DNA from: Thalassococcus profundi
GTDB taxonomy: Bacteria > Pseudomonadota > Alphaproteobacteria > Rhodobacterales > Rhodobacteraceae
Length of the DNA: 64,000 nucleotides
Assembly (NCBI RefSeq): GCF_003344785.1
Contig: NZ_QPMK01000007.1
Span: 16,513-80,512 of the forward strand
Direction: 5' to 3'
Part shown: piece by piece, positions 34,739 to 48,041 of the stretch
How positions within the stretch are numbered: the stretch's first letter is position 1
How the letters are laid out: each line of letters begins with the position of its first letter
The notes under the pieces: generated by a model
What the model was told of the DNA's origin: nothing
Database searches by the model: none
The model's input: only the letters and a program-made list of their open reading frames with translations
Position numbers and translations under genes: made by a program

Positions 34739-35512
34739 TCAGAAGGCGTCCTTGCGTTTCCGGATCTCGGCAAAGACGGCGGCGTCAGGCGATTGCGACA
34801 GTCCCAGCCCGTCCTTTACGTGCTGATCCGAGGCGCGCAGGAACGGGTTGGTGGCCAGTTCCTCGGAAAGCAGCGACGGCACCGTCGGGCGGTTTTCGTC
34901 GCGGGCGCGGGAAATGGCGTCTGCACGAGAAATAAGCGCTGCGTTGTCCGGATCAATAGTGAGCGCGAATTTCGCGTTGGCGGCGGTGTATTCGTGGCCC
35001 GAGCAGACGGTGGTGTCGGCGGGCAGGGCCGCGAGTCGCGACAGGCTGTCCCACATCTGTTCCGCCGTGCCCTCGAACAGCCGTCCGCAGCCCAGGGCCA
35101 TCAGGCTGTCGGCGGTGAAGACGGTCCGCGCATCCGGCACGTAAAGCGCGATATGCCCGACGGTGTGGCCCGAGACGTCCATCACCTGCACCTCGTGGCC
35201 GGCGAAGTCGAAGCTGTCGCCATCCGACACCGACCGGTCCAGCGGCGGCAGCCGGTGCTTGTCGGCGAGCGCCCCGGTGACGCGGGCGGGATGCTTCGAC
35301 AGCAGCTTCTCGACACCCTGAATGTGATCGTCGTGATGATGGGTGAGCCAGATCTCGGACAGGGTCCAGCCGCGGGCGGTCAGTTCGGCGTCGATCGGGT
35401 CGGCATCGGGGACGTCGATCACCGCAGTCTCGCCAATATCGCTGTCGTGTAGAAGGAAGGTGTAGTTGTCGCTGAGGGCCGGGAGCGTCACGAGTTCGAG
35501 GGGCATGGTCAT
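34739..35512 (-). CDS. gloB: Hydroxyacylglutathione hydrolase (glyoxalase II)
   Basis: 257 residues. It hydrolyses S-D-lactoylglutathione to D-lactate and glutathione, the second step of methylglyoxal removal. The beta-lactamase-fold metal site is [10 protein letters not shown] near residue 56, and later HTVGHIALY and CSGHEYT supply further ligands. Length is typical for bacterial GloB. It is divergent from the methyltransferase gene with a 55-base gap; this pair is common in related genomes. Confidence 0.96.
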   Translation of the reverse strand: MTMPLELVTLPALSDNYTFLLHDSDIGETAVIDVPDADPIDAELTARGWTLSEIWLTHHHDDHIQGVEKLLSKHPARVTGALADKHRLPPLDRSVSDGDSFDFAGHEVQVMDVSGHTVGHIALYVPDARTVFTADSLMALGCGRLFEGTAEQMWDSLSRLAALPADTTVCSGHEYTAANAKFALTIDPDNAALISRADAISRARDENRPTVPSLLSEELATNPFLRASDQHVKDGLGLSQSPDAAVFAEIRKRKDAF

Positions 35513-35567
35513 TCCGTTTCGTCAGGGTACACTGGACCCAGCTTGGACGATCCGGACGAGGGCCGCA

Positions 35568-36317
35568 ATGCATCTGGATGTACAGGATCTGCGCAGCTTC
35601 TATTATCGCAGCGCCCTGGGCCGCGCGGCGCAGAAGGTGGTGCGCGACGAATTGCGGCGGTTCTGGCCGGACACCAAGGGTCACACGGTCGCGGGCTTCG
35701 GGTTCGCCGTTCCGCTGTTGCGCCCATTCCTGCCCGAGGCGCGCCGGGTCATCGGCCTGATGCCGGCGCCGCAGGGCGTCATGCACTGGCCCGCCGGCCT
35801 GCCCAACGTGTCGGTGCTCTGCGAGGACGCGCTCTGGCCGCTCGAAACCGGGCATGTCGACCGGCTGGTGATGATGCACGGGCTCGAAACCTCCGAGAAT
35901 CCCTCGGCCCTGCTGGACGAAGCCTACCGGGTGCTGGGGCCGGGCGGGCAGGCGCTGTTCATCGTGCCGAACCGCTCCGGTCTCTGGGCGCGCTCGGATC
36001 GCACGCCGTTCGGCTACGGGCGGCCTTACTCGCTGGGCCAGCTCGAGGATCAGCTGAAGAAGCACGACTTCATCCCCGACACTCATGTCTCGGTCCTCTA
36101 CCAGCCGCCGTCGACCCGGCGTTTCTGGATGCGCACCGGGCCGTTCTGGGAACGGGTGGGCCGGGCGATTCCCGCGATCATGGCGGGCGGCGTGATGATG
36201 GTGCTGGCAACCAAGCGCTATCCGCCGACCCGCGCGGGACTGGGCGAGGCCAAGCGGGCCCGCAACCCCCTGGGCGCGCTCACCCCCAGCCCCGGCAAGG
36301 TGGCCAAACCGGTCTGA
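35568..36317 (+). CDS. Class I SAM-dependent methyltransferase
   Basis: 249 residues. The N-terminus ([18 protein letters not shown]) and [34 protein letters not shown] region (about 105-135) show a methyltransferase fold of the class found next to gloB in Rhodobacteraceae. A glycine loop is weak ([11 protein letters not shown]). A C-terminal hydrophobic stretch lies near 205-220. Substrate unknown. The start is the ATG at 35568 with GAGGG upstream; longer frames begin inside gloB. Confidence 0.85.
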   Translation: MHLDVQDLRSFYYRSALGRAAQKVVRDELRRFWPDTKGHTVAGFGFAVPLLRPFLPEARRVIGLMPAPQGVMHWPAGLPNVSVLCEDALWPLETGHVDRLVMMHGLETSENPSALLDEAYRVLGPGGQALFIVPNRSGLWARSDRTPFGYGRPYSLGQLEDQLKKHDFIPDTHVSVLYQPPSTRRFWMRTGPFWERVGRAIPAIMAGGVMMVLATKRYPPTRAGLGEAKRARNPLGALTPSPGKVAKPV

Positions 36318-36656
36318 CGCCCGTCCCGCCTGGACAGCGCATGGGGCAGGGCATTTTGCCGCGCCCCGGGGGTGCAGCCTGCAGAATCGCCGCGAGGCGC
36401 AGGTGCGGCCGCCGCTCACGGCGCCGTGAAGCCTTGCGGCTATGGCGGGGACCGCACCGCCGCAGGCTTTGCCAAGTGCCTGAAATAAGGACTCACCGCG
36501 CATGCCAAAAACATCTTACCATGTTGCGGGGTGGGGGAGCGTCTGCTACATCCGCGCTGATTTTGATACCTTGGGCGACGTCCGAGGGCACGGAAACGCC
36601 TCCGCGGACCTTGGAAACAAGCAGCCCGACGGGGGCATAATATCGGAAGGGTGGAC
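36318..36656. other. 339-base non-coding region before the ATP synthase operon
   Basis: No gene is supported here. It holds a GC hairpin at 36343-36367 (stem GGGGC/GCCCC plus inner GGC/GCC), 25 bases after the methyltransferase stop. A second imperfect hairpin at 36429-36469 (AAGCCT-GCGGC arms, one bulge) is followed by TTT. A candidate promoter is at 36524-36552. The leader from there to atpH is about 100 bases. Confidence 0.6.
36524..36552 (+). promoter_or_regulatory. Candidate promoter of the atpHAGDC operon
   Basis: TTGCGG (36524-36529), a 17-base spacer and TACATC (36547-36552). The -35 is the same hexamer as in the candidate at 10778. An upstream AT-rich patch (CAAAAACATCTTACC) adds weight. 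Confidence 0.45.
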
Positions 36657-37217
36657 GTGTCTGAATCAGCTTCGATTTCCTCCGGCATCGCGCAGCGATA
36701 CGCCACGGCGATCTTCGAGATCGCGAAAGAGAACAAGCGGCTCGACAAGCTCGAGACCAATCTGAGCGATCTGCACACGGCCCTGGGCGAAAGCGCCGAT
36801 CTGCGCGATCTGCTGAAGTCGCCGGTGCTGACCCGCGACGAACAGGCCAAGGCGATCAAGGCCATCGCCAAGAAGATGAGCCTGATCCCGGCATTGCAGA
36901 ACGCCCTGGCGCTGATGGCATCGAAGCGCCGCCTGTTCGTGGTCCCGCAGATGGTGACCCAGCTGCAGGAGATGATCGCCGAGGAAAAGGGCGAGGTCAC
37001 CGCGGACGTCGTATCCGCCAAGGCGCTGACCGACGCGCAGGCCAAGAAACTCTCCGAAACGCTCAAGGCCAAGATGGGCCGCGACGTGAAGATCAATGCG
37101 TCCGTCGATGAAGCACTCATCGGCGGTCTTGTCGTCAAGGTGGGCTCGAAGATGATCGATACCTCGATCCGCTCCAAGCTCAATTCCCTCCAGAATGTAA
37201 TGAAAGAGGTCGGATAA
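36657..37217 (+). CDS. atpH: ATP synthase F1 subunit delta
   Basis: 186 residues (OSCP-type delta subunit), part of the stator that ties F1 to the F0 b-subunits. The N-terminal helical bundle begins IAQRYATAIFEIAKE, and the C-terminal domain has DEALIGGLVVKVGSKMIDTSIRSKL (partial), all typical. The start is the GTG at 36657, because GGAAGG ends six bases before it; the GTG two codons earlier touches that site. First gene of atpHAGDC, in the usual alphaproteobacterial order with F0 genes elsewhere. Confidence 0.96.
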   Translation: MSESASISSGIAQRYATAIFEIAKENKRLDKLETNLSDLHTALGESADLRDLLKSPVLTRDEQAKAIKAIAKKMSLIPALQNALALMASKRRLFVVPQMVTQLQEMIAEEKGEVTADVVSAKALTDAQAKKLSETLKAKMGRDVKINASVDEALIGGLVVKVGSKMIDTSIRSKLNSLQNVMKEVG

Positions 37218-38756
<1,539 letters not shown>

Positions 38757-38771
38757 GGGAGAGGTAGGCAC

Positions 38772-41091
<2,320 letters not shown>

Positions 41092-41103
41092 TCGGAAACC
41101 GGA

Positions 41104-41164
41104 GCCGCTCTTTCAGCCCCTGCGGGCTGTCCTCGCGAGGAGGCCCGCACGGGCCGAGGAGCGG
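41104..41164. repeat. Second repeat type, copy B: stacked hairpins between atpD and atpC
   Basis: CAGCCC-CTGC-GGGCTG (41114-41129), the palindrome CCTCGCGAGG (41131-41140) and GGCCCG-CA-CGGGCC (41142-41155) lie inside an outer CCGCTC/GAGCGG stem (41105-41110 with 41159-41164). Its left part matches the copy at 31261-31292. There is no T run, so it may slow or process rather than stop the transcript before atpC. Confidence 0.65.
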
Positions 41165-41187
41165 ACCCCGAGCAAAAGGACTGACAC

Positions 41188-41625
41188 ATGGCTGAAACCA
41201 TGCAATTCGACCTGGTGAGCCCCGAGCGTCGCCTGATGTCGGCCGAGGCCGTGTCCGTGCGGATCCCCGGGGCCGATGGCGACCTGACGGCCATGCCCAA
41301 CCACGCGCCGCTGATCACCACGCTGCGTCCGGGTGTCATGACCGTCGAGACCGAGAAGGGCACCGAGGAATTCGTCGTCACCGGCGGTTTTGCCGAGATC
41401 GGCGGCGAGGGCGTGACCATCCTCGCCGAACGCGCCCTGCCGCGCGCCGACGTGGACCAGGAGACCTACGAAGCCTTGGTCGAAGAGGCGCAGGAAGCCT
41501 ACGGCAAGGCCAAGGAGACCTTCCAGAACGAACCCGGCCCCGTCGACGACGCGGCGAAACTTTTGTCGGACATGGTCGCCGTCGGCACCCATATCGGCCT
41601 GTCGCCGAAGCAGCCTAACCTCTGA
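41188..41625 (+). CDS. atpC: ATP synthase F1 subunit epsilon
   Basis: 145 residues. The N-terminal beta-sandwich is clear ([35 protein letters not shown]). The C-terminal helical part is longer and more acidic than in E. coli and lacks the usual DELD-type sequence, as often in alphaproteobacteria. It regulates rotation and blocks ATP hydrolysis. The ribosome site AAAAGGA precedes the ATG. Last gene of the operon, followed by a terminator at 41652-41676. Confidence 0.96.
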   Translation: MAETMQFDLVSPERRLMSAEAVSVRIPGADGDLTAMPNHAPLITTLRPGVMTVETEKGTEEFVVTGGFAEIGGEGVTILAERALPRADVDQETYEALVEEAQEAYGKAKETFQNEPGPVDDAAKLLSDMVAVGTHIGLSPKQPNL

Positions 41626-41651
41626 TCCGGCAGCCAGTGCAATCGGCAGGG

Positions 41652-41676
41652 GGCCTCGCCAAGCGCGGGGCCTTTT
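41652..41676 (+). terminator. Rho-independent terminator after atpC
   Basis: An 8-bp GC stem with one G-U pair (41652-41659 with 41665-41672), a 5-base loop and then TTTT. It lies 27 bases after the atpC stop and ends the ATP synthase transcript. Confidence 0.8.
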
Positions 41677-41722
41677 GCATTCAAATCGGGGACACAGTCC
41701 CGCGATCCGAGGAACCGCCCAG

Positions 41723-42385
41723 ATGCCCGAACTCGACTGGCCTTCGATCATCCGCGAACTGATCACGCTGTTCGTCGTGATCGACCCGGTGGGGTCGCTG
41801 CCGGTCTTTTACTTCGCAACGGCCACCGTCCCCGCGGCACTGCACTGGCGCTTTGCCCTGCGGGCCGTGGCCGTCGCGACGGTGGTGCTGATGCTCTTCC
41901 TCGTTGCCGGGCAACTGGTGCTCGAGGCGCTGGGGCTGCGCTTCGGCTCCTTTCAGATCGCGGGCGGCATCATCCTCTTCCTCTTCGCCATGAGCATGAT
42001 CTTCGGCGATGCCAAACCCGCGCGCGAGATCGAAGAGGCCGAACGCGACCACCTGGCCGGCGCCGTCTTCCCGCTGGCGATGCCGTCGATCGCGTCGCCC
42101 GGCGCGATGCTCGCCATCGTGGTGCTGACGGACAACAACCGGAACTCCATCCCCGACCAGATGGTCACCGCCGGTCTGCTGTTGCTGGTGCTGCTGGTCA
42201 CCCTTGTCCTGCTGCTGCTGGCCGCGCGGCTCAAACGGGTCATCGGCGGTACCGGGGCCAATGTCATCAGCCGGGTCATGGGTATCGTACTGGCCACCGT
42301 GGCGGTCGACGCGGTTCTGGGCGGTCTGGAGGCGGTCGGGGTGCTGGACCTTCCAGAAAGCCCGGCGCTGATCGCGGGCGAGTGA
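41723..42385 (+). CDS. MarC-family integral membrane protein
   Basis: 220 residues, six hydrophobic helices. MarC family marks are FVVIDPVGSLPVFYFAT near residue 18 and FPLAMPSIASPGAMLAIVVL near 110. The role of MarC proteins is not known; the name comes from the mar locus of E. coli and does not imply drug resistance. The start is the ATG at 41723 with GAGGAA upstream; a frame from 41675 begins inside the atpC terminator. Confidence 0.9.
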   Translation: MPELDWPSIIRELITLFVVIDPVGSLPVFYFATATVPAALHWRFALRAVAVATVVLMLFLVAGQLVLEALGLRFGSFQIAGGIILFLFAMSMIFGDAKPAREIEEAERDHLAGAVFPLAMPSIASPGAMLAIVVLTDNNRNSIPDQMVTAGLLLLVLLVTLVLLLLAARLKRVIGGTGANVISRVMGIVLATVAVDAVLGGLEAVGVLDLPESPALIAGE

Positions 42386-42485
42386 TCGCGGGGGCGTGGG
42401 GCTGGGCGCCTCGAAAGTCCCGATTTCCCGTTCCCATTTCGGCGCAAATCGCTGATTATGCCCGGAGAAACGGCAAGAGGCAGGT

Positions 42486-42836
42486 ATGAAGAGATTACGC
42501 GGAGCCACGGTTGGCGTCGATCAGGGCAATGTGGAGCTGTTTTCCGAGTTCGCCAGCGGCGGCGACATGTGGGTCGGTTCCGGATCGCGCGAGCGTCGCA
42601 AGTGGATAGAGTTCTCCGCCGCCTATCGCGACATCCCCTCCGTGCACCTGTCGCTGTCGCTTTGGGACATGGACAGCAACGCCAATGTCCGGGCCGACCT
42701 CACCGCCGAGAATATCGGCTTGAAGGGGTTCGACATGGTGTTCCGCACCTGGGGCGACACCCGCGTCGCCCGCGTCCGCATGGCCTGGATCGCTATCGGC
42801 GAGGTCCAGGGCGAGGATGACTGGGAACTCTACTGA
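42486..42836 (+). CDS. H-type lectin domain protein
   Basis: 116 residues, almost entirely one H-type lectin domain: WIEFSAAYRDIPSVHLSLSL, then SNANVRADLTAENIGLKGFD, then FRTWGDTRVARVRMAWIAIG (each in part or whole). H-type lectins bind GalNAc in invertebrates; bacterial members are poorly known. No signal peptide is visible. It lies 58 bases upstream of the MscS gene on the same strand; no phage tail genes are near. Confidence 0.85.
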   Translation: MKRLRGATVGVDQGNVELFSEFASGGDMWVGSGSRERRKWIEFSAAYRDIPSVHLSLSLWDMDSNANVRADLTAENIGLKGFDMVFRTWGDTRVARVRMAWIAIGEVQGEDDWELY

Positions 42837-42894
42837 GGCCGCTGATGCCGATGCCCGCGGGAACCCGGCGGACCCTTGGCGGGTTTCATAGCGG

Positions 42895-44568
42895 ATGGAC
42901 CGGCTCCGCATCCTGATCCGAACGGCATTTGTCCCGTTTCTCCTGGTCTGCCTGTGCGCGGGCCAAGCGGCCTATGGCCAGGCCGCCGATGCGGCGAGCT
43001 GGTACGAGGTCGAAGACCTGAATCGCGGGCTTGGTCCGGTGCCCGCCGACGTGGACCGCACGACGCCGCGGTCGAGCCTGGAAAGCTTCCTTGCCGAGGC
43101 GCGGGAGGGCGACTGGCACGCGGCGGCGCAGGTGCTGGACCTTTCGGCCATCCCCGAGAACGAGCAACGCACCCGCGGCGCGCAGCTGGCGATGGATTTC
43201 CTGGTCCTTCTCGAGCGCAAGATCGTCATCGACTGGTACGACCTGCAGGACCGGCCTGACGGTCTGGATTCCCGCCAGGCCTCCGAAGCGGCGATGGCGG
43301 GCAAGCCGCGCCGGTCGCTGCTTCTATGGTACGTCGATCTCGACAACCGGCCGATCCCGATCCGGCTCAACCGCGTCAAATCGGGGCAGGACCCGCCGGT
43401 CTGGGTGCTGTCGAGCCAGACGGTCGACAACCTGCCCCAGCTTGCCGATGCCTACGGGCCCTCGCGGCTTGAGCTGATGCTGCCGCAGGCGCTGCGGGAA
43501 TCGGCTGTCTGGGGCCTGCGCCTGTGGGAGGTGGTGGCGCTGCCGCTGGGGCTGATGCTCACCGCCTTCATGGGGTGGCTGACCCATCGCGTCTTGTCGA
43601 AGGGGTTCAACCGCGACCGTCGAATCGCGCCGGAAAGCCTGCGCGTCGCGGCCCGCGGTCCGCTGATCCTGCTGGTGATGACCGTCACCCTGTCACTGGT
43701 CACCAAGAAATTGTTCGTCTTTTCCGGCCGGATCGACACGATCCTGTCGCCGCTGGAGATCCTCGGCATCGTGGCGGCGATCCTCTGGCTCGTGGTCAAT
43801 GTCGCAGATGCGATCCTGGCGCGTCTGGTGTCCTTCGACGGCGGCGAGTTGAGCGAGATCGGCGACGGCCAGGAAGAGCGCCGCGCCATGGCCACCAAGG
43901 TGTCGGCCGTGCGGCGCCTGCTGATCGTTCTGATCGTCTTCATCGGCGCGGGCATCGTGCTGAACGAGGCAAGCGTGATGCAGTCGCTGGGCCTGTCGCT
44001 GCTGGCGTCGGCGGGGACGATCACGCTGGTCGCCGCCTTCGCCGCGCGCAACATTCTGTCGAACATCATGGCGTCGCTGCAGATCGCCATGAACCAGTCG
44101 GCCCGGATCGGCGACAAGATCGTCTTTCGCGACTACCTCTGTTCGGTCGAACGGATCAACTTCACCTATGTGCAGCTGCGTGTCTGGACCGGCAAGCGGC
44201 TGGTGGTCCCGGTGGTCGACTTCGTCGACGAACCCTTTGAGAACTGGACCATGCAAGAGCCGTTCCTGTTGATGCAGGTGACGCTGCGTCTGCGCCACGA
44301 CGCGGATATCGAGCCGCTGCGCGACGCCTACCATGCTATTCTCGACGAGATGGACGAAGAGGACGAACAGCGCGACAGCCGGGGCGCCTATGTCTCGGAT
44401 CACGACGTCTTTGGCCAGCACGTGCTGTTCCTCGTGCCCTGCCAGGACCCGAACACCGCTTGGGCCCGCGCCTGCGAGGTGCGCGAAAAGCTGTTGCAGG
44501 AGGCGCGGAAGATCGATGCCGAGACGACGCCGCTCTTCCCGCAGGTGCAGGCGATGGACGCCGTCTGA
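42895..44568 (+). CDS. Mechanosensitive channel, MscS family, with periplasmic N-terminal domain
   Basis: 557 residues with a signal peptide (PFLLVCLCAGQAAYG). A periplasmic domain of about 180 residues follows (ESFLAEAREGDWHAAAQVLD). Then come helices near 205-225, 250-270, 285-310 and 345-365, the pore region GLSLLASAGTITLVAAFAARN near 370, and the MscS beta domain (RIGDKIVFRDYLCSVERINF). MscS channels release solutes during hypo-osmotic shock. The extra periplasmic domain is larger than in E. coli MscS and could sense something else. Confidence 0.9.
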   Translation: MDRLRILIRTAFVPFLLVCLCAGQAAYGQAADAASWYEVEDLNRGLGPVPADVDRTTPRSSLESFLAEAREGDWHAAAQVLDLSAIPENEQRTRGAQLAMDFLVLLERKIVIDWYDLQDRPDGLDSRQASEAAMAGKPRRSLLLWYVDLDNRPIPIRLNRVKSGQDPPVWVLSSQTVDNLPQLADAYGPSRLELMLPQALRESAVWGLRLWEVVALPLGLMLTAFMGWLTHRVLSKGFNRDRRIAPESLRVAARGPLILLVMTVTLSLVTKKLFVFSGRIDTILSPLEILGIVAAILWLVVNVADAILARLVSFDGGELSEIGDGQEERRAMATKVSAVRRLLIVLIVFIGAGIVLNEASVMQSLGLSLLASAGTITLVAAFAARNILSNIMASLQIAMNQSARIGDKIVFRDYLCSVERINFTYVQLRVWTGKRLVVPVVDFVDEPFENWTMQEPFLLMQVTLRLRHDADIEPLRDAYHAILDEMDEEDEQRDSRGAYVSDHDVFGQHVLFLVPCQDPNTAWARACEVREKLLQEARKIDAETTPLFPQVQAMDAV

Positions 44569-44593
44569 TCTTTGCCTCGGCGGCTCTTACCGA

Positions 44594-44621
44594 CACGCTG
44601 CCAGTCGAACGGCAGCGCGTG
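44594..44621. terminator. Hairpin between the convergent MscS and prs genes
   Basis: CACGCTGCC (44594-44602) pairs with GGCAGCGCGTG (44611-44621) with one small bulge. It sits in the 83-base gap between two convergent stops and probably terminates one or both. Confidence 0.55.
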
Positions 44622-44651
44622 ATCCGATCGGGTTTGCCCGGCCCGAGAGGC

Positions 44652-45659
44652 TCAGAGAATGCCTTCGTAAATCGGACCCAGCGTGTCCGTTTCGAACAGC
44701 GACGACACCGAAGTGCCGTTCCAGATGTTAAGGATCGCCTGCGCGAACATCGGTGCGGTGGGCACGATGCGGATGTTCGGCGCCGATGTCACCGCCTCGG
44801 TGGCCTGGATCGAGTCGGTGATGACAAGCGTCTTCATCACCGATTTGGTGATGCGCTCGACCGCGGGGCCGGAAAGCACACCATGGGTGATGTAGGCATG
44901 CACCTCCGTGGCGCCGTGACCCATCAGGACCTCCGCGGCCTTGCACAGCGTGCCGGCGGTGTCGCAGATGTCGTCGACGATGATGCAGCGCTTGCCGGCG
45001 ACTTCGCCGATCACGGTCATCTCGGCCACTTCGCCGGCCTTTTCCCGGCGTTTGTCGACGATCGACAGCGGCGCGCCTATGCGCTTGGCCAACTCGCGCG
45101 CGCGGGCAACGCCGCCCACGTCCGGACTTACCACCATCACGTCGCTCATGTCCTTGAACTGGTTCAGAACGTCCAGAGCGAAGATCGGCGAGGCATAGAG
45201 GTTGTCGACCGGCATGTCGAAGAAGCCCTGGATCTGCGCCGCGTGCAGGTCCATGGTCAGGACCCGCTCGATTCCCGCTTCGGCGATCATGTTGGCCACG
45301 AGCTTTGCCGTGATCGGCGTGCGCGCCTTGGTGCGGCGGTCCTGCCGGGCATAACCGAAATAGGGGATTACGGCGGTGATGCGCGCGGCCGACGACCGGC
45401 GCAGCGCGTCCGACATGATGAGCAGTTCCATCAGGTTGTCGTTGGCGGGGTTCGACGTCGACTGGAGGATGAACATGTCTTCGCCGCGCACGTTCTCGAA
45501 CACCTCGACAAAGATTTCCTGATCGTTGAACCGTTCGACCCGGGCATCGACAAGACCCACGGACATGCCGCGATAGAGCGACATGCGCTTGGCGATGGCC
45601 TGCGACAGCCGCAGGTTGGAGTTGCCCGAAATGATCTTGGGCTCGATGACGGTGGGCAT
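44652..45659 (-). CDS. prs: Ribose-phosphate pyrophosphokinase
   Basis: 335 residues. It makes PRPP from ribose 5-phosphate and ATP for purine, pyrimidine, His and Trp synthesis. The family segments are present: [16 protein letters not shown], the [20 protein letters not shown] metal region, and the PRPP-binding loop [14 protein letters not shown]. It is somewhat longer than the 315-residue E. coli form, with internal inserts (INDE VRGED region). Divergent from the HCCA-isomerase-like gene. Confidence 0.97.
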   Translation of the reverse strand: MPTVIEPKIISGNSNLRLSQAIAKRMSLYRGMSVGLVDARVERFNDQEIFVEVFENVRGEDMFILQSTSNPANDNLMELLIMSDALRRSSAARITAVIPYFGYARQDRRTKARTPITAKLVANMIAEAGIERVLTMDLHAAQIQGFFDMPVDNLYASPIFALDVLNQFKDMSDVMVVSPDVGGVARARELAKRIGAPLSIVDKRREKAGEVAEMTVIGEVAGKRCIIVDDICDTAGTLCKAAEVLMGHGATEVHAYITHGVLSGPAVERITKSVMKTLVITDSIQATEAVTSAPNIRIVPTAPMFAQAILNIWNGTSVSSLFETDTLGPIYEGIL

Positions 45660-45763
45660 GCGCGGGCGGCTCCGGCTGTTGCAATGACAGATTCGTGACG
45701 TTGCGCTTCGCTTAACATGCCCTTACCAATCGGGGAAAGGCAGACCAGCGCAGGAGCGGCCGG

Positions 45764-46363
45764 ATGGCACATATCGACTATTATTTCTCGACACTTTCGC
45801 CGTTTACCTACCTCGCCGGGATGCGTCTGGAAGACATCGCCGCGAAACATGGCGCGGATATCACCTACAAGCCGCTCGACGTGATTGCGCTTTTTGCCCG
45901 CACCGGCGGCGTCGCCCCCAAGGATCGGCACCCGAGCCGCATGGAATACCGGTTCCAGGAACTCGAACGCGCGCGCAAGAAGACCGGCCTGCCGCTGACG
46001 CTGAAGCCGGCGCACTGGCCCACCAATCCCGCCCCGTCGAGCTATGCGATCATCGCGGCGCAGAATGCGGGCGGTGGCGACCTGGGCAAGCTGACGCACA
46101 GCTTCCTGCGCGCCTGCTGGGCCGAGGAAAAGGACATCGCCGACGACCAGCTGATCCGCGACGCGCTGACCGAGGCGGGCTTTGACGCGGGGTTGGCGGA
46201 CAGCGGGCTTTTGAGCGGGGCCGAGACCTATGCCCAGAACCTCGAAGAGGCTGTGGCCAACGGCGCCTTCGGCTCGCCCTTCTATATCGTCGACAGCGGC
46301 CAGCGCTTTTGGGGCCACGACCGGCTCGACGATCTCGACAGGCACCTGGCCGGAGAGCTGTGA
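45764..46363 (+). CDS. 2-hydroxychromene-2-carboxylate isomerase-like (DsbA/kappa-GST fold) protein
   Basis: 199 residues. The start DYYFSTLSPFTYLAGMRL and the ending FGSPFYIVDSGQRFWGHDRLDDL are typical of HCCA isomerases, thioredoxin-fold enzymes using glutathione. No CxxC is present; the Ser in TLSPF is the usual active residue. The name comes from naphthalene degradation; most genomic members are of unknown substrate. Its stop overlaps the next gene as GTGA. Confidence 0.9.
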   Translation: MAHIDYYFSTLSPFTYLAGMRLEDIAAKHGADITYKPLDVIALFARTGGVAPKDRHPSRMEYRFQELERARKKTGLPLTLKPAHWPTNPAPSSYAIIAAQNAGGGDLGKLTHSFLRACWAEEKDIADDQLIRDALTEAGFDAGLADSGLLSGAETYAQNLEEAVANGAFGSPFYIVDSGQRFWGHDRLDDLDRHLAGEL

Positions 46364-47163
46364 CCTTCGTCTCCTCGATGGGCGCCGTACATGTCCGAAA
46401 GCTGGGGCAGGGGCCGGGGCCTGCGATCCTGCTGCACTGCGCGCTGGCGCATGGCGGCGCCTGGAAACCGGTGATGTCGCATCTCGGCGACCGGCTGGAC
46501 GCGGTGGCGCCGGACATGCCCGGCCACGGCCGCAGCGCCGACTGGGACGGGCAAGGCGACCTGCATGACCGGGTGACAGCCAATGCCGCCGCGCTCCTGA
46601 CCGGTCCCACCCATGTCATCGGTCATTCCTTCGGCGCGACCGTTGCGCTGCGGCTGGCGCTCGAGCGGCCCGAATACGTGCGCTCCCTGGTGCTGATCGA
46701 ACCGGTGCTCTTTGCCGCCGCCCGCGCCGCCGACCCCGCCGCCTATGACGCTTACCGCGACTGGGGCGCGCCGATGGCCCGCGCCATGGCCGCGGGCGAC
46801 TGGACCGAAGCCGCGCGCCGCTTTACCGCAAGCTGGGGCACGGGGCAGGGTTGGGAGGACCTGACCGAGGCGCAGCGCGCGCAATATACTCGCCAGATGC
46901 CCCTGATCGCGGCGACGCAGCCCGCCCTGCTGGACGACAGTCGCATCCTGCTGCGACCCGGCGGTCTGGAAGCTTTGCAGATGCCGGTCTTGATGCTGCG
47001 CGGCGCGAAGAGCATGCCGATCATGGGCCCGATCCACACCGCGCTTTTTGCGCGCATTCCGCAATCCCGCGACGTCGAGATCCCCGGCGCGGGTCACATG
47101 GTGCCGATCAGCCACCCCTCGGCCGTTGCCGCCGAGATTGGACCGTTCCTCGACGCCGCCTAG
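46360..47163 (+). CDS. Alpha/beta hydrolase
   Basis: 267 residues. The fold is clear: HCALAHGGAWKPVM near residue 22, the nucleophile elbow GHSFGATVAL near 89 and the late His in GAGHMVPISHP near 248. The start is the GTG at 46360, which overlaps the upstream stop (GTGA); an ATG at 46378 is the alternative. Substrate unknown. Its TAG shares bases with the stop of convergent plsY. Confidence 0.9.
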   Translation: MTFVSSMGAVHVRKLGQGPGPAILLHCALAHGGAWKPVMSHLGDRLDAVAPDMPGHGRSADWDGQGDLHDRVTANAAALLTGPTHVIGHSFGATVALRLALERPEYVRSLVLIEPVLFAAARAADPAAYDAYRDWGAPMARAMAAGDWTEAARRFTASWGTGQGWEDLTEAQRAQYTRQMPLIAATQPALLDDSRILLRPGGLEALQMPVLMLRGAKSMPIMGPIHTALFARIPQSRDVEIPGAGHMVPISHPSAVAAEIGPFLDAA

Positions 47164-47768
47164 CGCTTTTCGCCGATCCTGGGTTCGGTCCCGGCCTTGA
47201 GCCGCCAGATGTTCTCGCGGTGGCGCCAGAACACCAGCAGCGTCAGCAGGACGCCGAGGACAAAGGCGTCCGTATGTGCAGTGAGAAACATCCAGATCGT
47301 CGAGAACGACGCCGCCAGAAGCGCGCCGAAGCTCGAAATCCGGGTCAGCGCCACGCCCGCGATCCAGGTGGCGCAGCACAAAAGGCCGACCGGCCAGATC
47401 AGAGCCAGCATGATGCCGAGAAAGGTGGCGACACCCTTGCCCCCCTTGAAACGCAGCCAGACCGGGTAGCAATGGCCCAGGAACGACGTCAGCGCCGCGA
47501 CCTGCGCCGCGTCCTCTCCTGCAAAGGCGCGAGCCAGCAGAACGGCCACTGCGCCCTTGGCGCCGTCCAGTAGCAGCGTCCCCGCGGCGGCCGACTTGTT
47601 GCCGGTGCGCAGCACGTTGGTGGCGCCGATGTTGCCCGACCCGATGCTGCGCAGATCGCCCAACCCCATGATCTTCGTCAGGATCACGCCGAAGGGGATG
47701 GACCCCAGAAGGTAGCCGATCAGCGCCCAGAGCAGCAGCAGCTCTTGCGGAGTGGTCATTGGCGGCAT
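47160..47768 (-). CDS. plsY: Acyl-phosphate glycerol-3-phosphate acyltransferase
   Basis: 202 residues, about five membrane helices. PlsY makes lysophosphatidic acid from acyl-phosphate and glycerol 3-phosphate. The three motifs are present: SGNIGATNVLR near residue 40, GHCYPVWLRFKGGKGVAT near 105 and FWRHRENI near the end. The start is the ATG at 47768, with AAGGA eight bases upstream; the ATG three codons later is the alternative. The 273-base gap to the next gene has no further gene. Confidence 0.95.
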   Translation of the reverse strand: MPPMTTPQELLLLWALIGYLLGSIPFGVILTKIMGLGDLRSIGSGNIGATNVLRTGNKSAAAGTLLLDGAKGAVAVLLARAFAGEDAAQVAALTSFLGHCYPVWLRFKGGKGVATFLGIMLALIWPVGLLCCATWIAGVALTRISSFGALLAASFSTIWMFLTAHTDAFVLGVLLTLLVFWRHRENIWRLKAGTEPRIGEKR

Positions 47769-48041
47769 GGGCGGGGTCCTTGCAGGCGTCGGTTGACTTT
47801 GTGTAGCCGAACTTCCCGCCGGATCAAACTTTTGTGCGTCGGCGCTCATGTTACCGTCGCAGGATGTTGCCAGTTGGGCGCGGAGAGCCGTCGCGCCGTC
47901 CGTCGGACAGCCTGTGCACCGCCATGAAACTGCGCAATGTTCCGGGGCTGGCTGCCGGAAATCTACCGGAGGCGGCATCCAAGCTTGAAAGTCCCAATCA
48001 TTCGCCGCAGGCTTTCGGAAAACAACAGCGGGGACGGACCG

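Noticed and set aside
42486-42836. Phage tail/fibre remnant
   Set aside because: H-type lectin domains can occur in tail fibres, but no structural phage gene, integrase or att site is near.
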